Origin: Pseudomonadota bacterium
GTDB lineage: Bacteria; Pseudomonadota; Alphaproteobacteria; ATCC43930; CGMCC-115725
Direction: 5' to 3'
Length of the DNA: 13,929 bases
NCBI GenBank assembly: GCA_021790295.1
Contig: JAJYIC010000024.1
Coordinates: forward strand, 1-13,929
The notes beneath the pieces were generated by a model. That model ran no database searches, was not told the origin of the DNA, and was given only the letters and a program-made list of their open reading frames with translations. A program made the position numbers and the translations under genes. This document shows, piece after piece, positions 1 to 7,869 of this stretch. Within the stretch, counting starts at the first letter, position 1, and each line of letters starts with the position of its first letter.

Positions 1-1182
1 CGCTTTCTGTGCGATAAAGGCGCCGCGCATCGCCGCACTCTCGGCCGCCTGCGCCGCAGCCGGAAGAGGGTCGCCATCGGCGCGAGCTTCGCCTCGCGAG
101 GCCCCCTCGGCGGCGTTCTGGGTGAGGCGAGGCTGCGGATAAAGCCCGGCTTCGCGTCCCCCTTCCGCCTTTGCCGTTTCGACAAGGGAGAGAACGGGCT
201 TCCCTTCTTTCAAGGCTTCGGCATCGATGCCGGTTGCGACAACCGAGATGCGGATCTTGCCCGACAAGGTCTCGTCGAAGGTCGAGCCGAAGATGATGTT
301 GGCCTCGGGATCGACCTCTTCGCGGATCCGGTTTGCCGCTTCGTCGACCTCGAACAAGGTCAGATCGGGCCCGCCGGTGATGTTGATGAGGACGCCTTTG
401 GCGCCTTTCATCGATACGTCTTCGAGCAGAGGGTTGGAGATTGCCGCTTCGGCGGCGTCGACCGCGCGCCGATCGCCCGCCGCCTCTCCGGTTCCCATCA
501 TCGCCTTGCCCATCTCGCTCATCACCGTGCGGATATCGGCGAAATCGAGATTGATGAGGCCCGGCATCACCATCAGATCGGTCACGCCGCGCACGCCGGC
601 ATGGAGGACGTCGTCGGCCATTTTGAAAGCGTCGGCGAAAGTCGTGCGCTCGTTGGCGACGCGGAAAAGGTTCTGGTTGGGGATGATGATCAAGGTGTCG
701 ACGAACTTTTGCAGTTCTTCGATCCCGGCTTCGGCGATCCGCAAGCGATGGCTGCCTTCGAACTGGAAGGGTTTTGTCACCACCCCGACGGTGAGGATCC
801 CCGCCTCGCGGGCGACGCGGGCGATGACCGGTGCGCCTCCGGTCCCCGTGCCGCCGCCCATGCCGGCGGCGATAAACACCATGTTGGAGCCGTGGATCGC
901 TTCGAGGATCTCATCGAGCGCTTCTTCCGCGGCGGCGCGGCCGACATCGGGGCGCGAACCGGCGCCGAGACCGCGCGTCACCCCGACCCCGAGCTGGATC
1001 TTGCGTTCGGCCGCCGAGCCTTTGAGGGCTTGCGCGTCGGTGTTGCAGGCGAGGAATTCGCAACCGATCAGATTGGCGCGGATCATGTTGTTGACGGCAT
1101 TGCCCCCGGCGCCGCCGACCCCGATGACCGAGATGCGCGGGCGCATCTCCCTTTCGTCTTTCGGGATGCTGAGATTGATCAT
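1..1182 (-). CDS. ftsZ: Cell division GTPase FtsZ (3' end cut by window edge)
   Basis: FtsZ is the tubulin-like GTPase that polymerises at midcell and recruits the divisome. The ATG at 1182-1180 follows a GGAGG ribosome site (1191-1195) with 8 bases between, and opens a frame that stays open for 394 codons to base 1. Reading the minus strand gives a short N-terminus, then the nucleotide-binding GVGGAGGNAVNNM segment. The tubulin signature GGGTGTG lies at residues 109-115 (bases 838-858), and the T7-loop segment NLDFADIR lies further on. The conserved core ends near residue 320 (SVVATGI). From about residue 334 the sequence becomes a low-complexity Ala/Glu/Arg/Pro-rich stretch, the disordered C-terminal linker that is long in alphaproteobacteria. 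The conserved C-terminal peptide that binds FtsA lies outside the window. It is the last gene of the cluster seen here and has its own upstream gap with a candidate promoter. Confidence 0.98.
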   Translation of the reverse strand, partial: MINLSIPKDEREMRPRISVIGVGGAGGNAVNNMIRANLIGCEFLACNTDAQALKGSAAERKIQLGVGVTRGLGAGSRPDVGRAAAEEALDEILEAIHGSNMVFIAAGMGGGTGTGGAPVIARVAREAGILTVGVVTKPFQFEGSHRLRIAEAGIEELQKFVDTLIIIPNQNLFRVANERTTFADAFKMADDVLHAGVRGVTDLMVMPGLINLDFADIRTVMSEMGKAMMGTGEAAGDRRAVDAAEAAISNPLLEDVSMKGAKGVLINITGGPDLTLFEVDEAANRIREEVDPEANIIFGSTFDETLSGKIRISVVATGIDAEALKEGKPVLSLVETAKAEGGREAGLYPQPRLTQNAAEGASRGEARADGDPLPAAAQAAESAAMRGAFIAQKA

Positions 1183-1190
1183 AGGCTCAT

Positions 1191-1195
1191 CCTCC
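1191..1195 (-). promoter_or_regulatory. Ribosome binding site of ftsZ
   Basis: On the minus strand a perfect GGAGG precedes the ftsZ ATG by 8 bases. It is one of the strongest ribosome sites in the window. It supports the ATG at 1182 as the start and fits the high FtsZ level that cells need relative to FtsA. Confidence 0.8.
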
Positions 1196-1211
1196 GCCTC
1201 TCTGCAGCCAT

Positions 1212-1229
1212 GCCCGGTTTGGGCCGGGC
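1212..1229 (-). other. Small GC hairpin in the ftsZ leader
   Basis: A perfect 6-base inverted repeat (GCCCGG, loop of 6, CCGGGC) lies between ftsA and ftsZ, 16 bases upstream of the ftsZ ribosome site. It has no U-tract on the minus strand, so it does not look like an intrinsic terminator. It could be a leader or mRNA-stability hairpin. A 6-base GC palindrome can also arise by chance at this composition. Confidence 0.35.
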
Positions 1230-1303
1230 TCCCCCCTCGCCGCATCCGCCGGCGCGCTCGCGCGACGGCTTTTGCTTCCCCCTCCGAACGCCGCGTCTTT
1301 CCC

Positions 1304-1332
1304 CTTATGCCGCGACGGGCGGAGAGTTTCAA
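1304..1332 (-). promoter_or_regulatory. Candidate sigma70-type promoter for ftsZ
   Basis: Just after the ftsA stop codon the minus strand reads TTGAAA (1327-1332), then exactly 17 bases, then CATAAG (1304-1309). This matches TTGACA at 5 of 6 positions and TATAAT at 4 of 6, with ideal spacing. Transcription would start near 1297 and leave a leader of roughly 115 bases. A separate ftsZ promoter in the ftsA-ftsZ gap is known from other alphaproteobacteria. I saw no GANTC methylation site and no TTAA-N7-TTAA CtrA-type box in the gap. The call is by consensus only. Confidence 0.5.
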
Positions 1333-1337
1333 TCACC

Positions 1338-2639
1338 TCAAAGATTCTCGCGCAACCACTGCGCGAGGCGTCCCACAACCCCCGTCGGCGCGCGGCGATA
1401 GGCCCGCGCCGGCAGGGCGCGCTCGGAAAGCGCGAACTCTAAAAGCCCCGTCGCCGCCGAAAAGGCCGGACCCGAGGTCGACTCGGCAAGCCATTCGACG
1501 GCAAGAGGGCGGCCGATCCTCACCTGCTTGTCGAGGATGAGAGCCGCCAATTCGGGCGCTCCGTGGAGCTGGCAGGCGCCCCCCGTCAGCACCAGGCGGC
1601 GGCTGGCGAATTTGGCGAAACCGTTGGCTTCGAGACTGTCGCGTACAAGCTCGAACGTCTCTTCGAGGCGCGGCGCGATGATGCCGACAAGGAGCGATTT
1701 CGGCACGTGGTTGACCAATCCCTCGTCCTCTTCTCCGATCGGCGGCACCGCGATCATCTCCCGTTCGTCGGTGCTTGCCGAAAGCGCGCTTCCGAACAGC
1801 GCCTTGATCCGTTCGGCGTGAGCGATCGGGGTCGAAAGCCCGCGCGCGATATCGTTGGTCACGTGGATGCCGCCGACCGGGACGGTGTCGGCAAAGATGA
1901 GATTGCCGTCGAAAAAGACGCCGACGCTCGTCGTGCCGCCGCCCATGTCGATCAAGGTGGCGCCGAGGAGGAGTTCGTCCTCGACGAGACAGGAAAGCCC
2001 GGAGGCGTAAGGACTGACGACGAGCGCCGCGAGTTCGAGATGAGCCCGTCCTATCGCCGCGCTGTGGTTGCGAACGGCGGCGGCGCTCGCGCTCACCACA
2101 TGCATGTCGACGCCAAGCCGCTCGCCGAACATCCCGCGCGGATCGCGGATGCCGCGGTTGTCGTCGAGAGTGAAGCCGACCGGAACGCTGTGGACCACTT
2201 CGCGCTCGCCGCTTGCGGGCAGCCGATAGCCGTCGGCGAGGACGCGGGAGATTTCGAGATCAGTGACCTCGCGTCCGGCGACGGCGACCTCGGCTTTCAA
2301 CATTTGGGAAGGGTAGAAGCTTCCCGACAAACTTGCCGCAACCTCGCCGATCGTCTCGCCCGCCATTTCTTCGGCCGCTTCGACGGCGCTGACGATCGAG
2401 GTCGCGGCGGCCTCCAGATCGACGACCGCTCCGCTTTTGATGCCGCGCGCGAGCTGGTGGCCGATGCCGAGGATGCGCGGCCTCCGCTCTTCGACGCGGG
2501 CGATAAAACAGCAGATCTTGCTGGTGCCGACATCGAGCGCTGAAAGAAGGCTGCCGCGCGCGCGGCCTTTTCGCGCCCTCTCCGGCAGGCGGTTCGAAGG
2601 AGCGGCGCCGTTCCCCTTTTCGCTCCCTTTTACCCTCAT
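1338..2639 (-). CDS. ftsA: Cell division protein FtsA
   Basis: FtsA is the actin-like ATPase that tethers FtsZ filaments to the inner membrane and recruits later divisome proteins. The 433-residue product shows the actin-fold ATP motifs in order: ALDVGTSK at residues 34-41 (phosphate 1), LIDMGGGTTSVGVF in the middle (phosphate 2), and LTGGACQLHG near the C-terminus (adenosine). It ends in a short amphipathic segment, VGRLAQWLRENL, which fits the membrane-targeting helix of the family. The first 30 or so residues are a basic, low-complexity extension before the fold. The ATG at 2639 overlaps the ftsQ stop as ATGA, so the two are translationally coupled, and this fixes the start. The stop is followed by the 155-base gap to ftsZ. 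Confidence 0.97.
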   Translation of the reverse strand: MRVKGSEKGNGAAPSNRLPERARKGRARGSLLSALDVGTSKICCFIARVEERRPRILGIGHQLARGIKSGAVVDLEAAATSIVSAVEAAEEMAGETIGEVAASLSGSFYPSQMLKAEVAVAGREVTDLEISRVLADGYRLPASGEREVVHSVPVGFTLDDNRGIRDPRGMFGERLGVDMHVVSASAAAVRNHSAAIGRAHLELAALVVSPYASGLSCLVEDELLLGATLIDMGGGTTSVGVFFDGNLIFADTVPVGGIHVTNDIARGLSTPIAHAERIKALFGSALSASTDEREMIAVPPIGEEDEGLVNHVPKSLLVGIIAPRLEETFELVRDSLEANGFAKFASRRLVLTGGACQLHGAPELAALILDKQVRIGRPLAVEWLAESTSGPAFSAATGLLEFALSERALPARAYRRAPTGVVGRLAQWLRENL

Positions 2640-3466
2640 GTCTTGCGGGCGGCCGCCCCCTCCTTTGTCGCCGGCGCGCCTTTTGCCGGAGCCGGGTTGA
2701 CGCGCACGACAATGCGGCCCGGAAGGCGCATGTCGATCACCGAAACATCGCGCTCGAGCAGCTTCTGCGAACGCTCGATGCGCGCCAATTCGACCCAGGC
2801 GGACGCCGCGTCTTTTCCTGGAAGCAGAACCTCGATCGCGTTGTCAAGACGAAGGTTCCAGCGGCGGTCTGCGACGAGGATCGCGGCGCTGACACGCGCC
2901 GCCAGTCGCGGTTCCCTCGCCAGCATGTGCAATAGCCGGGCGGCGTGTCGCGGCGCGTCCGCGCCGACGACGAGCGGCAGTTTGGCGAATCGGCCAAGCC
3001 TTTTGAGGGGGATGACCGTGCCGCTGCGGTCGATGAGCACGATCCTGCCCCGATGCTGCCAAAGCGACAGAGGCCGGCGTTCCTCGAGACGGACAAAAAT
3101 CGTCGCGGGAAGGCGCCGTTCGATCACCGCCTTGCGCACCCAAGGCAGGGTTTCGAGCCTCCTTTGCGCGCGGCCGAGGTCGATGGCAAAAATCGGCATG
3201 CCGGAGCGCGCGGCAAGCGCCTGCATGATCTCAGAGGGCTTTGTCCAATGGCGCCCTTCGACATCGACATGGCGGAGGGCAAAACCGAGAGAGGCGCTTT
3301 TTGCGATCAGTTCCGCCCCTGCCTCGCGCCACGGTTTGGCCGCGGAAGGACCCGCAAAAATTCGCGCGCCCACATAAAGGCCGCCAAGCAGAAGCACAAA
3401 AGAGAGAACGATGAGGGCCGCCAAAAGGCCGCGCCGCAAGCGGCGAAAGCGCCTTAGCCGTCGCAT
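2636..3466 (-). CDS. ftsQ: Cell division protein FtsQ
   Basis: FtsQ is a bitopic inner-membrane protein of the FtsQLB complex, which regulates septal wall synthesis. The 276-residue product starts with a strongly basic cytoplasmic tail (residues 1-12). One hydrophobic transmembrane segment follows at about 13-35, then a periplasmic POTRA domain (HVDVEGRHWTKPSEIMQAL onward) and the FtsQ beta domain. The tail is rich in Ala, Lys and Pro. I chose the ATG at 3466 because GGAG (3475-3478) precedes it by 8 bases. It overlaps the end of ddl by 13 bases. An in-frame GTG at 3490 would add 8 residues but has no ribosome site and overlaps ddl further. The stop shares ATGA with the ftsA start. Confidence 0.93.
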   Translation of the reverse strand: MRRLRRFRRLRRGLLAALIVLSFVLLLGGLYVGARIFAGPSAAKPWREAGAELIAKSASLGFALRHVDVEGRHWTKPSEIMQALAARSGMPIFAIDLGRAQRRLETLPWVRKAVIERRLPATIFVRLEERRPLSLWQHRGRIVLIDRSGTVIPLKRLGRFAKLPLVVGADAPRHAARLLHMLAREPRLAARVSAAILVADRRWNLRLDNAIEVLLPGKDAASAWVELARIERSQKLLERDVSVIDMRLPGRIVVRVNPAPAKGAPATKEGAAARKT

Positions 3467-4374
3467 CGCGCGTTCTCCAAAAGTGAGCACACGAGATCAT
3501 CGAAACCGATGCCGGCGAAATGGGCGATGTCGGGAACGAGAGAGGTCGGGGTCATCCCCGGCTGGGTGTTGATTTCGAGAAGGTAAAGCCGCCCGCCGCC
3601 TTCGGGCGTGTCGTCATAGCGAAGATCGGCGCGGCTGATGCCGCGGCAGCCGAGCGCGCGATGCGCAGAAAGCGCGATCTCGAGCGCCCTCTCATAGGCC
3701 TCATGCGGTATCGGCGCCGGCACCAGATGCGCCGAGCCGCCCGCCGCGTATTTCGCCGTATAGTCGTAAAAGCTCGAGCGCGGGACGATCTCGCACACTC
3801 CGAGAGCGCGCTCGCCCATGACCGCGACGGTCAGTTCGCGTCCGGGGATAAAACGTTCGATCAGGATCTCGCCGCCAAAACGCCAGCTTGAGATCTCTTC
3901 GCGCCAGGAGTTGTCGGCTTCGCGCACGATCCGGACGCCAATGCTCGAACCTTGATTGGTCGGTTTCGCCACAAAAGGCGGCAGCATCGGGTCGTGCGCC
4001 AAAAGTTCCGCCGGGCTCCGGACGACCCCTTCGGCGATCGGCAGCCCCGCGCTTTGGAAAAGCGCTTTTGCCGTCGGCTTGTGCATGGCGATCGCCGAAG
4101 CGAGAACCCCCGAATGGGTATAAGGCAGGCGCAGGATCTCGAGAACGCCCTGGATCGTCCCATCCTCGCCGCCGACGCCGTGAAGGGCGTTGAAGACGGC
4201 CGAAGGACGCGGTTCGAGCGCCGCAAAAAGCGCGTCGAGGTCGCGGCCGAGATCGATGGGCCTTACCTCATAGCCGCGCCTTCTAAGGGCCTTTGCACAT
4301 TCCCGCCCGCTCGAAAGCGACACCTCGCGCTCGGGCGACCAGCCGCCCATGAGAAGGGCGACGCTCCTTTTCAC
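3454..4374 (-). CDS. ddl: D-alanine--D-alanine ligase
   Basis: Ddl joins two D-alanines with ATP in the cytosol to make the dipeptide that MurF adds to the peptidoglycan precursor. The 306-residue product matches the usual DdlB length. ATP-grasp motifs appear in order: GGWSPEREVSLSSG (10-23), HGVGGEDGTIQG (65-76), AKPTNQGSSIGV, ERFIPGRELTVAVMG, the YDYTAKY loop, and LLEINTQPGMTPTSLVP with the metal-binding Glu and Asn. The start is a GTG at 4374 that overlaps the murB stop as GTGA and follows a GGAG. The frame is open further upstream to 4446, but that part lies inside murB and adds residues absent from the family. The end overlaps ftsQ by 13 bases. Confidence 0.96.
   Translation of the reverse strand: MKRSVALLMGGWSPEREVSLSSGRECAKALRRRGYEVRPIDLGRDLDALFAALEPRPSAVFNALHGVGGEDGTIQGVLEILRLPYTHSGVLASAIAMHKPTAKALFQSAGLPIAEGVVRSPAELLAHDPMLPPFVAKPTNQGSSIGVRIVREADNSWREEISSWRFGGEILIERFIPGRELTVAVMGERALGVCEIVPRSSFYDYTAKYAAGGSAHLVPAPIPHEAYERALEIALSAHRALGCRGISRADLRYDDTPEGGGRLYLLEINTQPGMTPTSLVPDIAHFAGIGFDDLVCSLLENARCDG
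3473..3478 (-). promoter_or_regulatory. Ribosome binding site deciding the ftsQ start
   Basis: GGAGAA on the minus strand lies inside the 3' end of ddl and is suitably placed for the ATG at 3466. It lies downstream of the alternative GTG at 3490, so it can only serve the ATG. This favours the shorter FtsQ. Confidence 0.65.
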
Positions 4375-5327
4375 GCGTTCTCCTTTGGCTCCCTTGGCCC
4401 TTGGAAGGCGGCCGAAAAAGGCCGCCCCAAGCGGCGTATCTCCCACTCGAGGAGGATCCCTTTTGCCTCGTAAACGCGGCGCCGCACCTCTTCGCCGAGG
4501 GCTTCGAGATCGGAGCCCGTCGCATTCCCGGTGTTGACGAGGAAGTTGGCGTGTTTTTGCGAAACCATCGCGCCGCCGAGGGTGAGACCGCGGCAGCCGG
4601 CCTCATCGATAAGCCGCCACGCCGAGCCGCCCGGAGGGTTCAAAAACGTCGAGCCTCCGGTGCGCATGCGGATGGGCTGGCTTTCCTCGCGTTCTTTCCT
4701 GATCTCCGCCATGCGCCCTTCGATCGCGGCCCTTTCGCCACGGCTCCCGGAAAAGCGGGCGGAAACAAAGATCCATTCCGGGTCGATCGCCGAGCGGCGA
4801 TAGGAAAACCCCATCTCTGCGGTCGACAAGCGATGGCGGCGTCCGCGCCGGTCGAGAGCGCTCGCTTCGATGAGCCTATCCTTGATCTCGCTGCCATAGG
4901 CGCCGGCGTTCATGCTGAGAGCCCCGCCCAAACTGCCGGGGATGCCGCAGAGGAATTCGAACCCCTCGAGCCCCGACCTCGCGGCCGCGCGCGCAACCTC
5001 GGGGCCAAGCGCCCTCGCCCCGGCCGAGATCTCTTCCCCCGCAACCGCGATCCCGGCAAAGCCGCGTCCGAGACGGATCGTCACCCCTTCGATGCCGCCG
5101 TCGCGCAGGATGAGGTTCGAGGCGGCCCCGAAGACGCTGACCGGGGTCTCCTCGTCGAGCCCTTCGAGAAAAGCGGCAAGATCGGCCTCGTCGGCAGGTT
5201 CGAAAAAAAGATCCGCCGAGCCTCCGGCGCGGAACCAGGTGAATTTTTTGAGCGGCACATTGGCCGAAATCCGGCCGCGCAAGACCGGGGGGCGGGAAGC
5301 AAAAGCCCGTTCGAGAAGCCCCGTCAT
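4371..5327 (-). CDS. murB: UDP-N-acetylenolpyruvoylglucosamine reductase MurB
   Basis: MurB reduces UDP-GlcNAc-enolpyruvate to UDP-MurNAc with NADPH and FAD in the cytosol. The 318-residue product has the FAD-binding segment FRAGGSADLFFEP (32-44) and FGAASNLILRDGG (66-78). GIPGSLGGALSMNAGAYG lies at 128-145, a YRRS motif contributes the active-site Arg near 178, and RTGGSTFLNP (222-231) has the catalytic Ser near 226. It has HANFLVNTG (259-267) and the C-terminal acidic LLEWE. The compact C-terminal region with HANF fits the shorter, type II form rather than the E. coli form. The ATG at 5327 overlaps the murC stop as ATGA and has AGGAG about 9 bases upstream. The open frame continues up to 5765, but that extension lies inside murC and is unlike MurB. 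The stop shares GTGA with ddl. Confidence 0.97.
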   Translation of the reverse strand: MTGLLERAFASRPPVLRGRISANVPLKKFTWFRAGGSADLFFEPADEADLAAFLEGLDEETPVSVFGAASNLILRDGGIEGVTIRLGRGFAGIAVAGEEISAGARALGPEVARAAARSGLEGFEFLCGIPGSLGGALSMNAGAYGSEIKDRLIEASALDRRGRRHRLSTAEMGFSYRRSAIDPEWIFVSARFSGSRGERAAIEGRMAEIRKEREESQPIRMRTGGSTFLNPPGGSAWRLIDEAGCRGLTLGGAMVSQKHANFLVNTGNATGSDLEALGEEVRRRVYEAKGILLEWEIRRLGRPFSAAFQGPREPKENA

Positions 5328-6748
5328 GGCGAGGCGCTCCTCTCCTGCAGATGGCGCAACTCTTGCGGCAGGCGGTTTGCCCATTGGCTGATGGAACCGG
5401 CGCCGAGACAAAGCACCATGTCTCCCGGTTGCGCGAGTTCCGCGACGAGGGGTGCAAGCTCCGCCTCTCCCGAAAGGGCGCGCGCGTGGCGATGGCCGTG
5501 GTCCTGAAGCCCGGCGACAAGCGCCTGCCCGCTCACCCCTTCGATCGGGCTTTCGCCCGCCGCATAAACATCGGCGACGAGAACGGCGTCGGCGTCGTTG
5601 AAAGAGGTGCAAAAGCCGTCGAAAAGATCGGACAGACGGGAAAAGCGGTGCGGCTGAACGACGGCGATCACCTTCCCTTGCGCGATCGCGCGCGCGGCTT
5701 TCAAGGTTGCCGCGATTTCGGCCGGATGATGGGCGTAATCGTCGATGACGCTTATCCCGTTCCATTCCCCGGTCTTGGTAAAACGCCGGTTGACCCCTTT
5801 GAATTGGCCGAGCGCGGTGCGCACCGCCTCTTCGGCCAGCCCCATCTCTTCGCCGACGGCGACCGCGGCAAGAGCGTTGCGCACATTGTGCTCTCCGAAC
5901 ATCGGCAGATGGAGGCCCATGATAGTGCGGCCTTTTTCGAAGCTCGGATCCGAAAAAACGGCGTCGAAGCGCGCGCCCTCGCGGCCGAGCCTAATATTGA
6001 CCGCGCGCACGTCCGCCTGGGGGCTCGTTCCGTAAGTGAGAACGTGCCGTTCGGAAAGTCTCGGAACAAGGCTTGCTACGACCGGATGGTCGATGCACAC
6101 GACGGCAAAGCCGTAAAACGGGATATTGCCGAGAAAGGTTTCGAAGGCTCCGCGCAACGCCTCGAAATTCTTGTAGAAATCGAGATGCTCGCGATCGATG
6201 TTGGTGACGACCGCGATGGTTGCCGGAAGGCGGGTAAAGGTGCCGTCGCTTTCGTCGGCCTCGACAACCATCCACTCCCCTTCGCCAAGGCGCGTGTTGG
6301 TGCCGTAAGCGTTGATGATGCCGCCGTTGATGACGGTCGGATCGAGCCCTGCGGTCTCGAAAAGCGCGCCGATCAAGGAAGTGGTCGTGGTTTTGCCGTG
6401 GGTTCCGGCGATCGCCACCGACCATTTGAGGCGCATCAGTTCGGCCAGCATCTCGGCCCGGCGCACCACCGGAATGCGCTTTCCCCGTGCCGCGGCGACC
6501 TCGGGATTGTCGGGCTTGACGGCCGAAGAGACGACGACGACCTGGGCCGCACCGAGGTTTGCGGCGTCATGTCCGATAAGAACCCTGATCCCGAGAGAGC
6601 GCAGCCGGCGAAGATTGGCGCCGTCGGCGATGTCGCTGCCCTGAACCTCGTAACCGAGAGTGAAGAGGATCTCGGCGATGCCGCTCATGCCGATGCCGCC
6701 GATGCCGACAAAATGGAACGGCCCGATCGAGCGCGGAAGCGCCTTCAT
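5324..6748 (-). CDS. murC: UDP-N-acetylmuramate--L-alanine ligase MurC
   Basis: MurC adds L-alanine to UDP-MurNAc with ATP, the first amino acid of the stem peptide. The 474-residue product has the N-terminal UDP-binding Rossmann motif FVGIGGIGMSGIAEIL (13-28) and the ATP loop GTHGKT (115-120). EADESDGTF and TNIDREHLDFY follow in the central domain, then GEHNVRNALAAVAVG. In the C-terminal domain are DDYAHHPAEIAATLKAAR and QPHRFSR, which are typical of MurC. The ATG at 6748 overlaps the murG stop as ATGA and has an AGAAGGA ribosome site 9 bases upstream. A longer in-frame extension up to 7069 lies wholly inside murG and is rejected. The stop is coupled to murB by ATGA. No key residue looks altered. 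Confidence 0.98.
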   Translation of the reverse strand: MKALPRSIGPFHFVGIGGIGMSGIAEILFTLGYEVQGSDIADGANLRRLRSLGIRVLIGHDAANLGAAQVVVVSSAVKPDNPEVAAARGKRIPVVRRAEMLAELMRLKWSVAIAGTHGKTTTTSLIGALFETAGLDPTVINGGIINAYGTNTRLGEGEWMVVEADESDGTFTRLPATIAVVTNIDREHLDFYKNFEALRGAFETFLGNIPFYGFAVVCIDHPVVASLVPRLSERHVLTYGTSPQADVRAVNIRLGREGARFDAVFSDPSFEKGRTIMGLHLPMFGEHNVRNALAAVAVGEEMGLAEEAVRTALGQFKGVNRRFTKTGEWNGISVIDDYAHHPAEIAATLKAARAIAQGKVIAVVQPHRFSRLSDLFDGFCTSFNDADAVLVADVYAAGESPIEGVSGQALVAGLQDHGHRHARALSGEAELAPLVAELAQPGDMVLCLGAGSISQWANRLPQELRHLQERSASP

Positions 6749-7869
6749 GCGGCGCGTCCTTCTCTCGCCGCACCCATGCAGTCGAGGGCCAGTTTGGCAA
6801 GGCGCTGCGCAGCCTCCCGCCGGCCGAAACGGGCGGCGTTTTGCGCGGCCTTTGCCAGGGCTTCGGGCGCAGAGATGCGGTCGAGAAAAAGCGCCTTGAG
6901 GCGCTCCGGGTCGAGTTCGGATTGATCGAGAACCCAGCCCCCTCCCGCCTTTTCGAACGCGCGCGCATTGGCGCCCTGATGGTCGTCCGTCGCAAAAGGA
7001 TAAGGGATCAGAACCGCCGGCCGGCCGATCGCGGCAAGCTCGGCGATGGTCGAGGCGCCGGCGCGGCAAATGACGAGATGAGCGCGGGCGAGACGCAGAG
7101 GCACATCCTCGAAAAAGCTTTCGACTTCCGCCGCGATTGCGCCTTTGCGGTAGTCCTCGATGACCCCCGTGAGATCCTCGCGGCGGGCCTGGTGGCTCAC
7201 TTTCAACGCCCCTCTCATCGCCGAAGGGAGGCCCGAAAACGCCGCCGGCACGACCTCGCTCAAAACCCGCGCACCCTGGCTGCCGCCGAGGACCAAGACC
7301 TCGATCGGGCCTTCAATTTTCGGCGCGTTATAAGCCGCCCCGGAGAAAGCGAGGATCTCCGGGCGCACCGGGTTTCCGGTATGAACCGCACGCGACCGGT
7401 CCTTCGGCCTCAAACCTTCGGTTTCGGAGAAGGCGAGGGCGAGGCGGCGAGCGCGCGGCGCTAACAGGCGGTTGGCGCGTCCGAGGATCGCATTCTGCTC
7501 GTGAACGAGGGTCGGCAGACCGAGAAAAGCGGCGGCGAACATCGTCGGAAGCGAGGGATAGCCGCCAAAGCCGATGACTGCTTGCGGCGCCAAAGCGCGC
7601 AGGATCCGGCGCGCTTCGAGGCTGCCCGAGGCGAGGGCGAAGATGCCGCGCGCCAGGGCTGCGGGGCCTCCCGCGAGAGGGCGTGAGGGCAAAAGGTAAA
7701 TCCTGAGCCCTTCGAGGCGCTCGCGGATGCGTTCGGCAAAGGCGCCGCTCCGGGGATCGGTGAGGAGGGCAACGGCAAAGTCGCGGCGCATCAATTCGCC
7801 GGCCACAGCCTCGGCCGGGTAAAGGTGGCCGCCTGTGCCTCCGGCGGCAAGGGCGACAACGCCGCTCAC
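6745..7869 (-). CDS. murG: UDP-GlcNAc:lipid I N-acetylglucosaminyltransferase MurG
   Basis: MurG transfers GlcNAc from UDP-GlcNAc to lipid I at the cytoplasmic face of the inner membrane, producing lipid II. The 374-residue product is of normal length for the GT-B fold family. Motifs in order are GGTGGHLYPA (10-19), HEQNAILGRANR (123-134), TGNPVR (164-169), GGSQGAR (195-201), RAGASTIAEL (269-278) and PYPFATDDHQ (289-298). The start is a GTG at 7869 overlapping the ftsW stop as GTGA. No ATG lies near the conserved N-terminus, and the frame upstream of it runs inside ftsW. The end shares ATGA with murC. All catalytic and UDP-GlcNAc-binding motifs look intact. Confidence 0.97.
   Translation of the reverse strand: MSGVVALAAGGTGGHLYPAEAVAGELMRRDFAVALLTDPRSGAFAERIRERLEGLRIYLLPSRPLAGGPAALARGIFALASGSLEARRILRALAPQAVIGFGGYPSLPTMFAAAFLGLPTLVHEQNAILGRANRLLAPRARRLALAFSETEGLRPKDRSRAVHTGNPVRPEILAFSGAAYNAPKIEGPIEVLVLGGSQGARVLSEVVPAAFSGLPSAMRGALKVSHQARREDLTGVIEDYRKGAIAAEVESFFEDVPLRLARAHLVICRAGASTIAELAAIGRPAVLIPYPFATDDHQGANARAFEKAGGGWVLDQSELDPERLKALFLDRISAPEALAKAAQNAARFGRREAAQRLAKLALDCMGAAREGRAA

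Noticed and set aside
1187..1378. A 63-codon minus-strand frame spanning the end of ftsA and the gap before ftsZ
   Set aside because: It overlaps the end of ftsA in another frame, has no recognisable motif, and covers the candidate promoter and leader. Random open frames of this length are common at this GC content.
1563..2543. A 326-codon plus-strand frame antisense to ftsA, and similar plus-strand frames at 227-1540, 4401-5507 and 10721-11980
   Set aside because: All are opposite strongly supported minus-strand genes and show only shadow-like composition.
5351..6925. A 524-codon open frame on the plus strand antisense to murC and murG
   Set aside because: It lies wholly opposite genes with intact catalytic motifs. 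Its translation has no recognisable domain and is rich in Arg, Ala, Asp and Gly, as expected of antisense shadows in GC-rich genes.
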